The notes under the pieces were generated by a model. That model searched no databases. It was given only the letters and a program-made list of their open reading frames with translations, and had not been told where the DNA came from. This document shows, in pieces, positions 7,274 through 16,200 of a stretch of 64,000 bases of DNA. Each line of letters begins with the position of its first letter. Within the stretch, counting starts at the first letter, position 1. This stretch comes from a virus, in the IMG/VR virus record IMGVR_UViG_3300034082_003278, positions 1 to 64,000 of that record. One strand, 5' to 3'. The translations under genes and the position numbers were made by a program.

Positions 7274-9592
7274 ATGACAATTCAAGTACAAAAAAGAAAC
7301 GGTAATCGTGAGCCATTAAATATCGATAAATGGCAAACGCAAATTACCAAAGTCTGCAGTGGCATAGCAGATGTAAGTCAATCGATGATAGAAATCAAAA
7401 GCCAGCCGCACTTTTACGATGGCATTACTACTAAAGAAATTGACGAAATCACTTTACGTGCCATAGTTGATTTAATTGATGTAGAATCAAATCCTGATGT
7501 GGGCCATACCAACTATCAATATGTAGCAGGCAAGCAACGTTTGTCAATGCTGCGTAAAGATGTATATGGGTACTATGTACCCCCAAACTTGTATGAAATT
7601 GTATGCAAGAATGTAGCTACTGGTGTTTATACTCCAGAACTGCTGATATGGTACACCGAAGAAGACTGGACTCGTATGGACAGTATGATCGATCACGACA
7701 AGGACGAGCAGTATGGTTATGCTGCTATCGAACAGTTAATCGAAAAGTATTTGGTACGTAATCGTACCACTAAAGAAACATACGAAACACCACAAGTGCG
7801 TTACATGGTTGCTGCAGCCACAGTATTCCACGGCGAAGAACCCAACACAGCTCGCATGCGCTATATCAAAGAATATTACAATGCAGCCAGCGACGGGTTG
7901 TTTACTCTTGCTACTCCTGTGCTGGCAGGCTTGGGTACTCCAACAAAACAATTTAGCAGTTGTGTATTGATTCGCAGTGATGACAATCTTGATTCAATCT
8001 TTGCATCTGGAGAAATGATGGCCAAGTATGCGGCCAAACGTGCTGGTATTGGATTAGAGATTGGCCGCTTACGCCCACTTGGTGCACCTATTCGCGGCGG
8101 CGAAATACAACACACCGGCATGATACCATTCTTAAAGAAATGGTTTGGCGATCTGCGTAGTTGTTCGCAAGGCGGTATTCGCAATGCATCAGCCACAGTG
8201 TTCTATCCCATATGGCATTATCAGTTCGATGATCTTATTGTACTAAAAAACAATCAAGGCACTGAAGAAACTCGCGTTCGCTTCATGGACTACGGTGTTG
8301 TACTGAGTGCTTTCTTTTGGAGACGTTTTAAGAACAAAGAAAACATAACATTCTTTGATCCCAATGAAGTTCCTGATCTGCATCAAGCTTTTTACAGCAA
8401 CACTGCAAGGTTTGAAGAACTTTATGTAAAATACGAAAAACGCAAAGACCTGCGTAAGAAAACAATCAGCGCCGAAGAAGTGTTTAAGTCAGGACTACTT
8501 AAAGAACGAACAGACACTGGCCGTATCTATCTTGTGTTTATTGACAATGTACAGAGTCAAGGCCCTTTTGATCCTGAGTTCCACACAATCTTCCAGAGCA
8601 ACCTGTGCTGTGAGATTCTATTGCCTACAGTACCGTTCCAACGCTTAGATGACGACAACGGGCGTATTGCGCTGTGTACCTTGGGTTCGCTGAACTGGGG
8701 TGCATTTCGTAATCCCGAAGACATGCGCCGAGCTGCACGTATCCTACATCGTAGCTTAAACAACATTTTGGATTACCAAGATTTCTTAAGCGTACAAAGT
8801 AAGTTAAGCAATGACGAAATACGTCCCATCGGCATTGGTATCACTAACTTGGCATATTGGCACGCCAAACGTGGATTAAAATACGGCGAGAAAGAAGCAC
8901 TAGCCGAAGTCAAATCGTGGATGGAGCATCAGGCATACTACCTAACAGAAGCCACAGTTGAATTGGCTCGGGAACGTGGTCCGTGTCTACACAGTGACAA
9001 AACACGCTATGGCCAAGGTACATTTCCTTGGGAACTACGTGCCACAGGCGTCAATGAACTTGCTGACTTTACACCTGAACTCGATTGGGAAACCCTACGT
9101 ACTCAAATGAAAGAACACGGTGTACGCAATGCCACACAAATGGCCATTGCTCCTGTGGAGTCTAGTTCAGTTGTTATTAACTCAACCAACGGCATTGAGT
9201 TGCCTATGAGCTTGATCACAGTTAAAGAATCAAAAGCAGGATCGTTAGTGCAGGTAGTACCAGAATATCAAAAGCTGAAGTCACGGTATCAACTAATGTG
9301 GGAACAACAAGACTGCGATGGTTACCTAAAAACCGCAGCAGTGTTAGCAGCTTATGTTGATCAAAGTATTTCAACAAACACTTTTTACAATCCAGCACAC
9401 TTTGCAGATCGTAAAGTACCAACTACATTGATTGCAAAGAACTTGATGCAGGCACATGTATGGGGATTGAAAACATTCTACTACAGCCTAATCAACAAAC
9501 AAGGATCCAAGGCTACAGCAGAAGATGTACCAACGATGTTAGAAGCAATTGACTTTGACGACGCAGAAGACTGCGAGGCATGTAAACTTTAA
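7274..9592 (+). CDS. nrdA: Ribonucleoside-diphosphate reductase, alpha subunit (class Ia)
   Basis: 772 residues, full length. An ATP-cone occupies the N-terminus (~1-90). The substrate-site cysteine is in FSSCVLI. The catalytic loop NLCCEILLPT supplies the radical Cys and Glu, and the paired Cys is in ALCTLGS. The C-terminus DCEACKL keeps a CxxC pair that glutaredoxin can reduce. It makes deoxyribonucleoside diphosphates with NrdB. The glutaredoxin downstream is a plausible electron donor. Confidence 0.96.
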   Translation: MTIQVQKRNGNREPLNIDKWQTQITKVCSGIADVSQSMIEIKSQPHFYDGITTKEIDEITLRAIVDLIDVESNPDVGHTNYQYVAGKQRLSMLRKDVYGYYVPPNLYEIVCKNVATGVYTPELLIWYTEEDWTRMDSMIDHDKDEQYGYAAIEQLIEKYLVRNRTTKETYETPQVRYMVAAATVFHGEEPNTARMRYIKEYYNAASDGLFTLATPVLAGLGTPTKQFSSCVLIRSDDNLDSIFASGEMMAKYAAKRAGIGLEIGRLRPLGAPIRGGEIQHTGMIPFLKKWFGDLRSCSQGGIRNASATVFYPIWHYQFDDLIVLKNNQGTEETRVRFMDYGVVLSAFFWRRFKNKENITFFDPNEVPDLHQAFYSNTARFEELYVKYEKRKDLRKKTISAEEVFKSGLLKERTDTGRIYLVFIDNVQSQGPFDPEFHTIFQSNLCCEILLPTVPFQRLDDDNGRIALCTLGSLNWGAFRNPEDMRRAARILHRSLNNILDYQDFLSVQSKLSNDEIRPIGIGITNLAYWHAKRGLKYGEKEALAEVKSWMEHQAYYLTEATVELARERGPCLHSDKTRYGQGTFPWELRATGVNELADFTPELDWETLRTQMKEHGVRNATQMAIAPVESSSVVINSTNGIELPMSLITVKESKAGSLVQVVPEYQKLKSRYQLMWEQQDCDGYLKTAAVLAAYVDQSISTNTFYNPAHFADRKVPTTLIAKNLMQAHVWGLKTFYYSLINKQGSKATAEDVPTMLEAIDFDDAEDCEACKL

Positions 9593-9604
9593 AAGGAAAT
9601 ATAA

Positions 9605-10171
9605 ATGAAAAAATTATTACTAGTACTACTGGCAACAGTGACATTTAGTGTGCAGTCCAAAGATACTGCTGGTATTACAGTGTGCAACGGTGAATATGCT
9701 TTGTGTGCGGCCAGCACTTGTAAGCCCACAGGTAAAACAATCACAGGTAACAATGGTGTTCCTTATCCAGAAGTAGTGTGTCGATGTCCTATTCTCAATG
9801 GTCATGCCATTGCTGATACCACAGCAGGCAATATGAAAGGATCCTGCGCACCAACGGATAGTAAACACGTATGGAGTTTGTTTGCCCCTAAGGTATATTA
9901 TCCACAAGAAGCCAGCGGATTCAGCAAGAAACCCGAAGACATGCGAGCAGTGGTGCAAAAGTGTGATGCCAGCTTGAATCTTGGTGCCAAGTCCAGCAAC
10001 TGTTTTAGTTGGAACTGTGTCAAAGGTGCTGACGGTATAGCTGTATGTTCATGCCCTACTGGTCAAGTTCCGGCAGCAACTACATTCTTAACTGAAGCCG
10101 GTCAAGGAAATCCCGACGCCTGTGCGCAATACCCTGTCAGCTTGCCTATACAGAACCCACCTGGTAACTAA
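9605..10171 (+). CDS. Secreted cysteine-rich protein
   Basis: 188 residues. A clear signal peptide (MKKLLLVLLATVTFSVQS) is followed by a mature part with about 14 cysteines in CxxC/CxC-like patterns (ALCAASTC, VVCRCP, NCVKG, AVCSCP), suggesting disulfides in the periplasm. A good site (AAAGGAAAT) lies before the start. It sits between nrdA and the aldolase, an odd place for an exported protein. Function unknown. Confidence 0.7.
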   Translation: MKKLLLVLLATVTFSVQSKDTAGITVCNGEYALCAASTCKPTGKTITGNNGVPYPEVVCRCPILNGHAIADTTAGNMKGSCAPTDSKHVWSLFAPKVYYPQEASGFSKKPEDMRAVVQKCDASLNLGAKSSNCFSWNCVKGADGIAVCSCPTGQVPAATTFLTEAGQGNPDACAQYPVSLPIQNPPGN

Positions 10172-10173
10172 TA

Positions 10174-10833
10174 ATGTTAGAAACAATATGCGACATAATG
10201 GTAGACGCTTACAAGCGTAATTGGATTACCAGTCGTGATGGCAATGTCAGTATACGTCATCACGACCGTGATCACTTTTACATCACACCCAGCGGTGTCC
10301 GTAAACAAACTCTACAGCCGGATCAGTTTAAAAAAATCAAAATTGAAAAATGGATTAACAGCGGAGTTGGCTCTGAGGCTTACAATTATTCGTGGCGTGA
10401 TCTAGAGTACACCGACATAAGTAAAAATTTAATTCCCAGTGGAGAGATACCCTTACATTTTGGTCTGCAGAAAGAAATGGGACAGCACCGGGATGATGTT
10501 CGTGTAGTTGTACACGTTCATCCTACCTACTGCATTGCTGCCATGCATGCCGGGATAGATCTTAGCACTATTAGTAATGCATTTCCAGAACTCAATCGTT
10601 ACACACGAGTTGCACCCAACGTAGGTGATGTGCCTCCCATCAGTCAAGAACTTGCTGATCAAACTTTAGAAAAATTACAGATAGACAGACATGGAAACGT
10701 ACCATTTGACATCGTTGGTATCAAGGGCCACGGTGTTGTTGCAATTGATACTAGTCCGTGGCGTGCTTACGAACATATTGAACGACTTGAACACATTTGC
10801 AAGATTGTGCTGGCGTCGGGTAATTATAAATGA
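10174..10833 (+). CDS. Class II aldolase/adducin family protein
   Basis: 219 residues. Family motifs are GNVSIR near residue 24, ITPSGV, the catalytic-Glu segment SGEIPLH, the zinc pair VHVHPTY and the late GHGVVA. Members include fuculose-phosphate and ribulose-phosphate aldolases/epimerases and methylthioribulose-phosphate dehydratase. The substrate is not predictable here. It lies between nrdA and nrdB. Confidence 0.85.
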   Translation: MLETICDIMVDAYKRNWITSRDGNVSIRHHDRDHFYITPSGVRKQTLQPDQFKKIKIEKWINSGVGSEAYNYSWRDLEYTDISKNLIPSGEIPLHFGLQKEMGQHRDDVRVVVHVHPTYCIAAMHAGIDLSTISNAFPELNRYTRVAPNVGDVPPISQELADQTLEKLQIDRHGNVPFDIVGIKGHGVVAIDTSPWRAYEHIERLEHICKIVLASGNYK

Positions 10834-10850
10834 GTAAAGAGAAAAAATAA

Positions 10851-11954
10851 ATGTCAAAACAGCAATATAATCTATACACAAAGACAGACTATCTAAATCG
10901 CAAGATGTTTCTGGATCCAGCTGGTCCGGTCACTATTCAACGCTTTGAGGAAGTAAAGTACAATAAGATTGCCAACTTTGAAACCACAGCTCGTGGATTC
11001 TATTGGGTACCTGAAGAGATCAGTCTCACCAAGGATGCCGGCGACTTCAAGGATGCTAGTGATGCTGTTAAACACATCTTTACCAGCAATTTGTTACGAC
11101 AGACAGCCTTGGACAGTTTACAAGGACGTGGCCCAGCACAGGTGTTTACACCTTGTGTGAGTTTGCCTGAGTTAGAAGCTCTAATGTATAACTGGAGCTT
11201 TTTTGAAACAAACATTCACAGTCGCAGCTACAGTCATATTATCCGCAACATCTACAACGTGCCCAAGGATGTGTTCAACACAATCCACGACACTGAAGAG
11301 ATTGTTGGTATGGCAGCGAGTGTAGGCAAGTACTATGACGAGCTGCACAAGATCAATTGCTATAAAGAAATTGATCCGCAAATGGCTGGCGAAGATGCAC
11401 ACATTAAAGCAATTTGGTTGGCACTACATGCCAGCTATGCCTTAGAAGCATTCCGCTTTATGGTTTCATTTGCCACCAGTTTGGCTATGGTTGAAAATCG
11501 TATCTTTATCGGCAACGGCAACATCATCAGCCTGATCTTACAAGACGAACTGTTGCATAAAGGTTGGACAGCTTTCTTAATTAATCAAGTTGTTAAAGAA
11601 GACCCACGCTTTGCTCGAGTCAAAGCCGAATGCGAAGCTGAAGTATATGAAATATACCGCGATGTTATTCGTGAGGAAAAAGAATGGGCAGTGTACCTAT
11701 TTAAGAAAGGACCAGTGATTGGTCTCAATGCCAATATCTTAATGGACTTTGTGGACTACACTGCAGTAGACGCACTCAAACAGATCGGTATCAAGTATCA
11801 AGGCACAGCACCACGCAGTACACCAATTCCTTGGTTCAACAAGCATACTGATATTCACAAGAAACAGTCAGCTCTGCAAGAAACTGAATCGACTAATTAT
11901 GTGATTGGTGTTATGAGCGATGAGCTTGATTACAATCAGTTGCCAGCATTATAA
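10851..11954 (+). CDS. nrdB: Ribonucleoside-diphosphate reductase, beta subunit
   Basis: 367 residues. The diiron ligand regions are LDSLQGR (Asp), FFETNIHSRSY (Glu, His and the candidate radical Tyr), ALEAFRF (Glu) and LQDELLH (Glu/His). The first Glu and His are separated by three residues (ETNIH), against two in E. coli NrdB (ETIH). I recall similar spacing in some other NrdBs but cannot check. It provides the radical for NrdA. Separated from nrdA by two unrelated genes. Confidence 0.95.
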   Translation: MSKQQYNLYTKTDYLNRKMFLDPAGPVTIQRFEEVKYNKIANFETTARGFYWVPEEISLTKDAGDFKDASDAVKHIFTSNLLRQTALDSLQGRGPAQVFTPCVSLPELEALMYNWSFFETNIHSRSYSHIIRNIYNVPKDVFNTIHDTEEIVGMAASVGKYYDELHKINCYKEIDPQMAGEDAHIKAIWLALHASYALEAFRFMVSFATSLAMVENRIFIGNGNIISLILQDELLHKGWTAFLINQVVKEDPRFARVKAECEAEVYEIYRDVIREEKEWAVYLFKKGPVIGLNANILMDFVDYTAVDALKQIGIKYQGTAPRSTPIPWFNKHTDIHKKQSALQETESTNYVIGVMSDELDYNQLPAL

Positions 11955-11972
11955 TTATTGGAAAATTGTCGA

Positions 11973-13151
11973 ATGAAAATTGCAATAGTAGGTGCAGGTA
12001 TTAGTGGAATTATGGCTGCTTACTATCTGGTTAAAGCTGGGCACAACATCACAGTCATTGATCAAGAAAGATATGCAGCCATGCGCACTAGTTATGCCAA
12101 CGGCGGCCAAGTGTCTGTATCAAATAGCGAAGTTTGGAACACCTGGAGTAATGTAAAAAAGGGTGTCAAATGGATGTTGCGTAAAGACGCACCCTTGTTG
12201 GTCCGACCCAAATTTGAATGGGACAAAATCAAATGGATGACCAAGTTTTTGTACCATACAGTTCGAGGTGATTATGCAACGAATACTGCAGCGACTATTT
12301 GCTTGGGACTCGAGTCACGCAAGTTATATCAAGACTTGATCAACAACGAAGGTATTGCAAACTTTGATCAAGCCAAGTGCGGAATCTTGCATTTTTACAA
12401 AGATCAACAATACTTTGATGCAGCCATACAAGCAAAAGACTTGTACGAATCAAACGGGTGCGAATGGAGTATCATGGACGCTCAAACTGTTGCTGCTACT
12501 GACCCTATGCTCATGGCCAGTGGTGTTGTAGGTGGTGCCTGGACTGCCGGTGACTGGGTTGGCGACATGCATAAATTTTGTCATCAGTTGTGCGAGGTAT
12601 TAAATGAAAAATATGGTGTTGAATTTCATTATAACTACAAATTAAACGACTTAGAATCTCTGACAATACAGTATGACGCAGTGGTAGTATCAGCCGGAGT
12701 TGGTTCAGTTCATTTGGCCAGCAGCATCGGCGATGTATTACCTATCTATCCTATCAAAGGCTACAGTATCACTATCAACAATGTTGATCCAGAATTGTTG
12801 CCTCGTACCAGTTTGTTAGATGATCAAGCTAAAATAGTAGCCTCGCCTTTGGGCAATAGACTGCGTGTGGCCGGCACTGCGGAACTTACAGGTGAGAACT
12901 ATGACATACGCAGAGACAGAATCGAACCTTTGTTGAATTGGGTACATGAAAATTTACCACAAATCAACACAGATGATTATCAATCTTGGGCATGTCTGCG
13001 TCCAATGACCCCCGACATGATGCCCATAATACAACAAAGTCAAACAGACTCGCGAGTGTTTTATCATACTGGTCACGGTCATTTGGGATGGACAGTTAGC
13101 CCCGCAACAGCAAAACAGTTGACACACTTGATAGAAACTGCTATAATCTAA
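11973..13151 (+). CDS. dadA: D-amino acid dehydrogenase-like FAD oxidoreductase
   Basis: 392 residues from ATG 11973, chosen because the FAD-binding GAGISG then falls right after the first strand (MKIAIVGAGISG). DAO-family features include SYANGGQVS, GVVGGAWTAGDW, YPIKGYSIT and a C-terminal GHGHLGW. DadA oxidises D-amino acids to keto acids and feeds electrons to the quinone pool. A plausible phage use is turning over D-alanine released from peptidoglycan, but that is inference. No Shine-Dalgarno is obvious. Confidence 0.85.
   Translation: MKIAIVGAGISGIMAAYYLVKAGHNITVIDQERYAAMRTSYANGGQVSVSNSEVWNTWSNVKKGVKWMLRKDAPLLVRPKFEWDKIKWMTKFLYHTVRGDYATNTAATICLGLESRKLYQDLINNEGIANFDQAKCGILHFYKDQQYFDAAIQAKDLYESNGCEWSIMDAQTVAATDPMLMASGVVGGAWTAGDWVGDMHKFCHQLCEVLNEKYGVEFHYNYKLNDLESLTIQYDAVVVSAGVGSVHLASSIGDVLPIYPIKGYSITINNVDPELLPRTSLLDDQAKIVASPLGNRLRVAGTAELTGENYDIRRDRIEPLLNWVHENLPQINTDDYQSWACLRPMTPDMMPIIQQSQTDSRVFYHTGHGHLGWTVSPATAKQLTHLIETAII
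13119..13147 (+). promoter_or_regulatory. Consensus sigma70 promoter for glutaredoxin
   Basis: TTGACA at 13119-13124, a 17-nt spacer and TATAAT at 13142-13147. A perfect consensus promoter inside the end of dadA, 18 bases before the glutaredoxin ATG. Confidence 0.75.
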
Positions 13152-13165
13152 ACTAGGAAATTGAT

Positions 13166-13408
13166 ATGTTAACAATATACACAAAAGATAATTGTCCGTT
13201 TTGCGATCGAGCAAAAGCACTAATTGAAAGCAAAGGAATTGAATATACTACCATCAATGTAGGTATTCGTACCGAAGCCCGTGAATTTTTAGTGGATCAA
13301 GGTTTGCGCAGTGTGCCACAAATTTTCAATGGCGACGCATTATTGCAAGGCGGATATCAGGGTTTGGCATCACAACCTGAAGAATTTTGGACACAACTTA
13401 AAGGATAA
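13166..13408 (+). CDS. grx: Glutaredoxin (dithiol, CPFC)
   Basis: 80 residues, standard for a class I glutaredoxin. Active site CPFC is at residues 10-13, with cis-Pro in SVPQIF and a GGYQGL glutathione-site motif. It reduces disulfides with glutathione, most obviously the C-terminal CxxC of the phage NrdA. It has its own strong promoter, so it can be expressed apart from the RNR genes. Confidence 0.93.
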   Translation: MLTIYTKDNCPFCDRAKALIESKGIEYTTINVGIRTEAREFLVDQGLRSVPQIFNGDALLQGGYQGLASQPEEFWTQLKG

Positions 13409-13410
13409 TA

Positions 13411-13713
13411 ATGAACATTGAAAAAGACGAGATTTTGACATTTAAACTGATCACCGGCGAAGAAGTTGTTGCCAAGGTTGTCAGCGTGGTTGATGGTATG
13501 ATTGTGATCAAGCAGCCGGTTACTTTAGTACCAGGACAGCAAGGACTCCAAATGATGCCCAGCTTGTTCAGTGCCAATTTGGATCGCGATGTCTTGTTGT
13601 ACGCATCTGGCATTTTAATGACCACAGAAGTGCGTGAAGATGTCAGAGCTGGCTATATCAAAGCAACAACCGGCATTGATGTGCCGGCTAAAAAGTCTAT
13701 CATTACAGGATAA
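13411..13713 (+). CDS. Small Sm/SH3-like beta-barrel phage protein
   Basis: 100 residues. Pattern ILTFKLITGEEVVAKV...IVIKQPVTLV resembles a small Sm-like barrel protein seen in environmental T4-like phages. Follows glutaredoxin by two bases and ends just before a strong terminator, so the two genes form one unit. Its ligand, possibly RNA, is unknown. Confidence 0.6.
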   Translation: MNIEKDEILTFKLITGEEVVAKVVSVVDGMIVIKQPVTLVPGQQGLQMMPSLFSANLDRDVLLYASGILMTTEVREDVRAGYIKATTGIDVPAKKSIITG

Positions 13714-13715
13714 CA

Positions 13716-13739
13716 AAAAGCCCCTAAGGGGCTTTTTTA
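13716..13739 (+). terminator. Intrinsic terminator
   Basis: AAAAGCCCC, TAA loop, GGGGCTTTTTT: a strong GC stem with a T-tract. It ends the glutaredoxin unit, and its A/T flanks may also serve the convergent methyltransferase gene. Confidence 0.9.
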
Positions 13740-14489
13740 TTATTTCTTAACAAACAAGAAAAACAATCGGTCTTGGTCTTTCTTCATCAACTCTAATGTA
13801 AGTCCGTGTGTTTTGGCCAGTTCGTGGGCTACTTCAAAACTCCAGGGAAATATTTCCACCCACGGACCTTTGTTGGGAGTTTTAACTCCGTCGTGATCTA
13901 GCCCGGGATTGGCCCTCATCCACAGTTTACCTCCTGGCTTCAGCAATTCAACAGTCTTTCGAAATCTAATTTCAATGTCATCGCGACTGTTGAAATTGAT
14001 ACTGCCCAATGCAATGACATGGTCAAATGATTCTGGTTCTACATTGTAGTCAAGAATATCAATCATGAAGTCTGCACAATTGTTATAAGGATCAATACCT
14101 ACTAGATTGGGAATCCTTTCTTTAAATGGATTGTATCCGCAGCCTACATCTAGTACTTTAGCAGGCTTGGTCTTGTTGATTTCGTCAGCGATTCTCCAGC
14201 CGGTCCAGTGATACATGTCGGTTCTGGGTTTCCATGCTTCACCAAAAAACCAAGCCAGGTATTGATCGTCGGTGCGATCGACCAGCTGTGCAACAGTGCC
14301 TGCAACATCAATTGCGACCCCAAACGTGCCTTCGAGGTCTGATTTGAATTTTTGCTTTTTCACAGGAGTCCACGGCAGAGAATCTAATAATGTGTCTGCC
14401 TCTAGCGATTGTCTAATTGCACTGTGTTTGGGTAAATTCCAAGTTTCGTGTAATTTTTTTACAATATGATTAAAAATTTTGCTATTCAT
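13740..14489 (-). CDS. SAM-dependent methyltransferase (class I)
   Basis: 249 residues from the ATG at 14489. A longer upstream frame would run into an AT-rich leader. Motif I is LDVGCGYNPF, followed by VGIDPYNN, a FDHVIALGS segment and the LLKPGGKLWMR motif, the normal order of a Rossmann methyltransferase. Nothing in the sequence fixes the substrate, which could be DNA, RNA or a small molecule. It is transcribed opposite to the flanking genes. Confidence 0.8.
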   Translation of the reverse strand: MNSKIFNHIVKKLHETWNLPKHSAIRQSLEADTLLDSLPWTPVKKQKFKSDLEGTFGVAIDVAGTVAQLVDRTDDQYLAWFFGEAWKPRTDMYHWTGWRIADEINKTKPAKVLDVGCGYNPFKERIPNLVGIDPYNNCADFMIDILDYNVEPESFDHVIALGSINFNSRDDIEIRFRKTVELLKPGGKLWMRANPGLDHDGVKTPNKGPWVEIFPWSFEVAHELAKTHGLTLELMKKDQDRLFFLFVKK

Positions 14490-14593
14490 AGATTTTTTAT
14501 AAAAAAGGTAAATAAATTTACAAGACAGCAAAAAATTTTGTGTCTGTGACAATATCTAACTATATATATCATAAATCTTGACAAGGAAAAATA
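14490..14593. other. AT-rich divergent intergenic region
   Basis: Separates the leftward methyltransferase from the rightward TctC-like gene. It holds TATATATAT, CATAAATC and an AAGGA ribosome binding site for the rightward gene. No clear -35/-10 pair could be assigned. Confidence 0.4.
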
Positions 14594-15583
14594 ATGAAAA
14601 ACTTTTTATCTGCTCTCCTGTTGGCAGCGGCAGCAATCGTACCATTTGCTGCTGCAGCTTGGGAACCCATCAAGCCAGTCACAGTGTATGTAGGCAATAC
14701 TCCCGGGGCCGGCAACGAACTTGCATTTAGAAAATTAGCCGAATTGGTTCAACGCAATAATCCCAAATTTGTATATGTAGTACAAAACATTCCAGGTGCT
14801 GACAGTGTTATAGCACAGAACAGATTTCTTGATGCTGCACCAGATGGATACACTGCCAATTTGCCCAGCCATATGAGCACGTATGTCACCAACGATATAT
14901 GGCAAAAAGATATTAAAAAGTTCAAATACAATGATTTTACTGATGTGCTGACCATGGGCAAAAGTCCACTGGTGTTGGTTGCCAGTCCTCGCAGTATGAT
15001 AAACACTCCTGAAGATTTTATAACACTGATCTCGACTACTAAAAAACCCATCAGTATTGCAACAGGTGGCGGTGCTCATAGAACTGCATTTGAATATCTC
15101 ATGTACCGTGGGCAGGGAAACAAAGATCTGGTCAGGCCCATCAGATTCAATGGACCGTTGCCAACTGTTACCAGTGTGGCTGCATTTGATGGCAAATCTG
15201 GCACTGAATTTGGAATCATGCCAATTGCAGTTGCCAAGCCGTTGCTGGACGCGGGTAGAGTAAAAGCCATTGGATTTACTGGCAATAGAAAAATGGATCA
15301 ATATCCCAAGATACCTTTATTAAATACTGTTGCTCCTGGTATCAATGTATATGCTGCTTGGTCCTTGCAGTTGCCACCTAACACCCCCGGTGACATTGTT
15401 GATTGGTATCAACGCGAGTTCTCTAAAGCAGTGCGTTCTGCAGAATACAAAGAATGGATGGAAAATCAAGTTGTATTTTATGAAGAATCAGAGTTAAAAC
15501 CAGAAGGATTACGCAAACACATGAACGAATTGAGAGCCACATTTATACCTGTGTTAGAAACTATTGATTTGACCAAAGAATGA
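14594..15583 (+). CDS. TctC/Bug-family periplasmic solute-binding protein
   Basis: 329 residues. A signal peptide (AAAAIVPFAAAA) precedes mature features of the tripartite tricarboxylate transporter receptor family: YVGNTPGAGNE near the ligand loop, IPGADSVIAQN, ATGGGAHRTAFEYL, and an alpha/beta periplasmic-binding fold. Members bind carboxylates or amino acids for TctAB-type transporters. These families are greatly expanded in betaproteobacteria. No membrane partners are nearby, so it would have to use a host transporter or act alone. It overlaps the next gene by ATGA. Confidence 0.88.
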   Translation: MKNFLSALLLAAAAIVPFAAAAWEPIKPVTVYVGNTPGAGNELAFRKLAELVQRNNPKFVYVVQNIPGADSVIAQNRFLDAAPDGYTANLPSHMSTYVTNDIWQKDIKKFKYNDFTDVLTMGKSPLVLVASPRSMINTPEDFITLISTTKKPISIATGGGAHRTAFEYLMYRGQGNKDLVRPIRFNGPLPTVTSVAAFDGKSGTEFGIMPIAVAKPLLDAGRVKAIGFTGNRKMDQYPKIPLLNTVAPGINVYAAWSLQLPPNTPGDIVDWYQREFSKAVRSAEYKEWMENQVVFYEESELKPEGLRKHMNELRATFIPVLETIDLTKE

Positions 15584-16200
15584 AATACATCTTTATGGCA
15601 GGCGCTCCTGGATCCAAATGGTCCAGTGTGAGCAAGAACATTTATTTCAGCCCCGACATTGATCGCACAGATTCTTCGTCTGCACGTGAGTATTGGCACA
15701 GTGCCTGGGGAGAACCTTTGTTGATGCACATGGGTGCATATTTTGATCCTGGCATGGAGTTCGGCGACCATTTTGATCGGTTGGATCAATATAGTCGTGA
15801 AGAAAACGAACAAGAGTTTGATAGACCGTTTTCTGGAACAGGTGTACGCATCATCAAGAGTCATGTATTTTCACATCACATTGACTATCTAAAGCAGACA
15901 TGGCCCGACTGCCCTGTAGTGTTAGTAGAGCGAGACGACGATGCTTGCCTAGGGTGGTGGGTCAAATGCGGTCACTTTGGTATTACCTATCCTGACTATG
16001 CTGAATACTATCAAAATCTTCCTGTAATGGCTCGTCGCATCTATAATCAAAATCAAGACATACGCTTGGCACGTGAGAGATATTCAGGAAAAACAATCAA
16101 TTCCAATGTAGTATTGGCAGCTCGTCTATACATTGCTACACCGCCGGAAGAGTATTTTCAAAGGTACGCCGAATATGATATCAAGGTAACATTAATATGA
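15580..16200 (+). CDS. Sulfotransferase-like P-loop protein
   Basis: 206 residues. The N-terminal FMAGAPGSKWSSVSKNI matches the PAPS 5'-phosphosulfate loop position of sulfotransferases. RIIKSHVFSHH fits the later IKSH element, and VVLVERDD resembles a further family strand. Similar short proteins occur in marine T4-like phages. Coupled by ATGA on both sides to the TctC-like and hydroxylase genes. The acceptor is unknown. Confidence 0.6.
   Translation: MKYIFMAGAPGSKWSSVSKNIYFSPDIDRTDSSSAREYWHSAWGEPLLMHMGAYFDPGMEFGDHFDRLDQYSREENEQEFDRPFSGTGVRIIKSHVFSHHIDYLKQTWPDCPVVLVERDDDACLGWWVKCGHFGITYPDYAEYYQNLPVMARRIYNQNQDIRLARERYSGKTINSNVVLAARLYIATPPEEYFQRYAEYDIKVTLI

Noticed and set aside
15478-15864. 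Minus-strand frame opposite the TctC-like/sulfotransferase junction
   Set aside because: The plus-strand genes have clear family motifs and ATGA coupling. The reverse frame lacks a ribosome site and any recognisable sequence.
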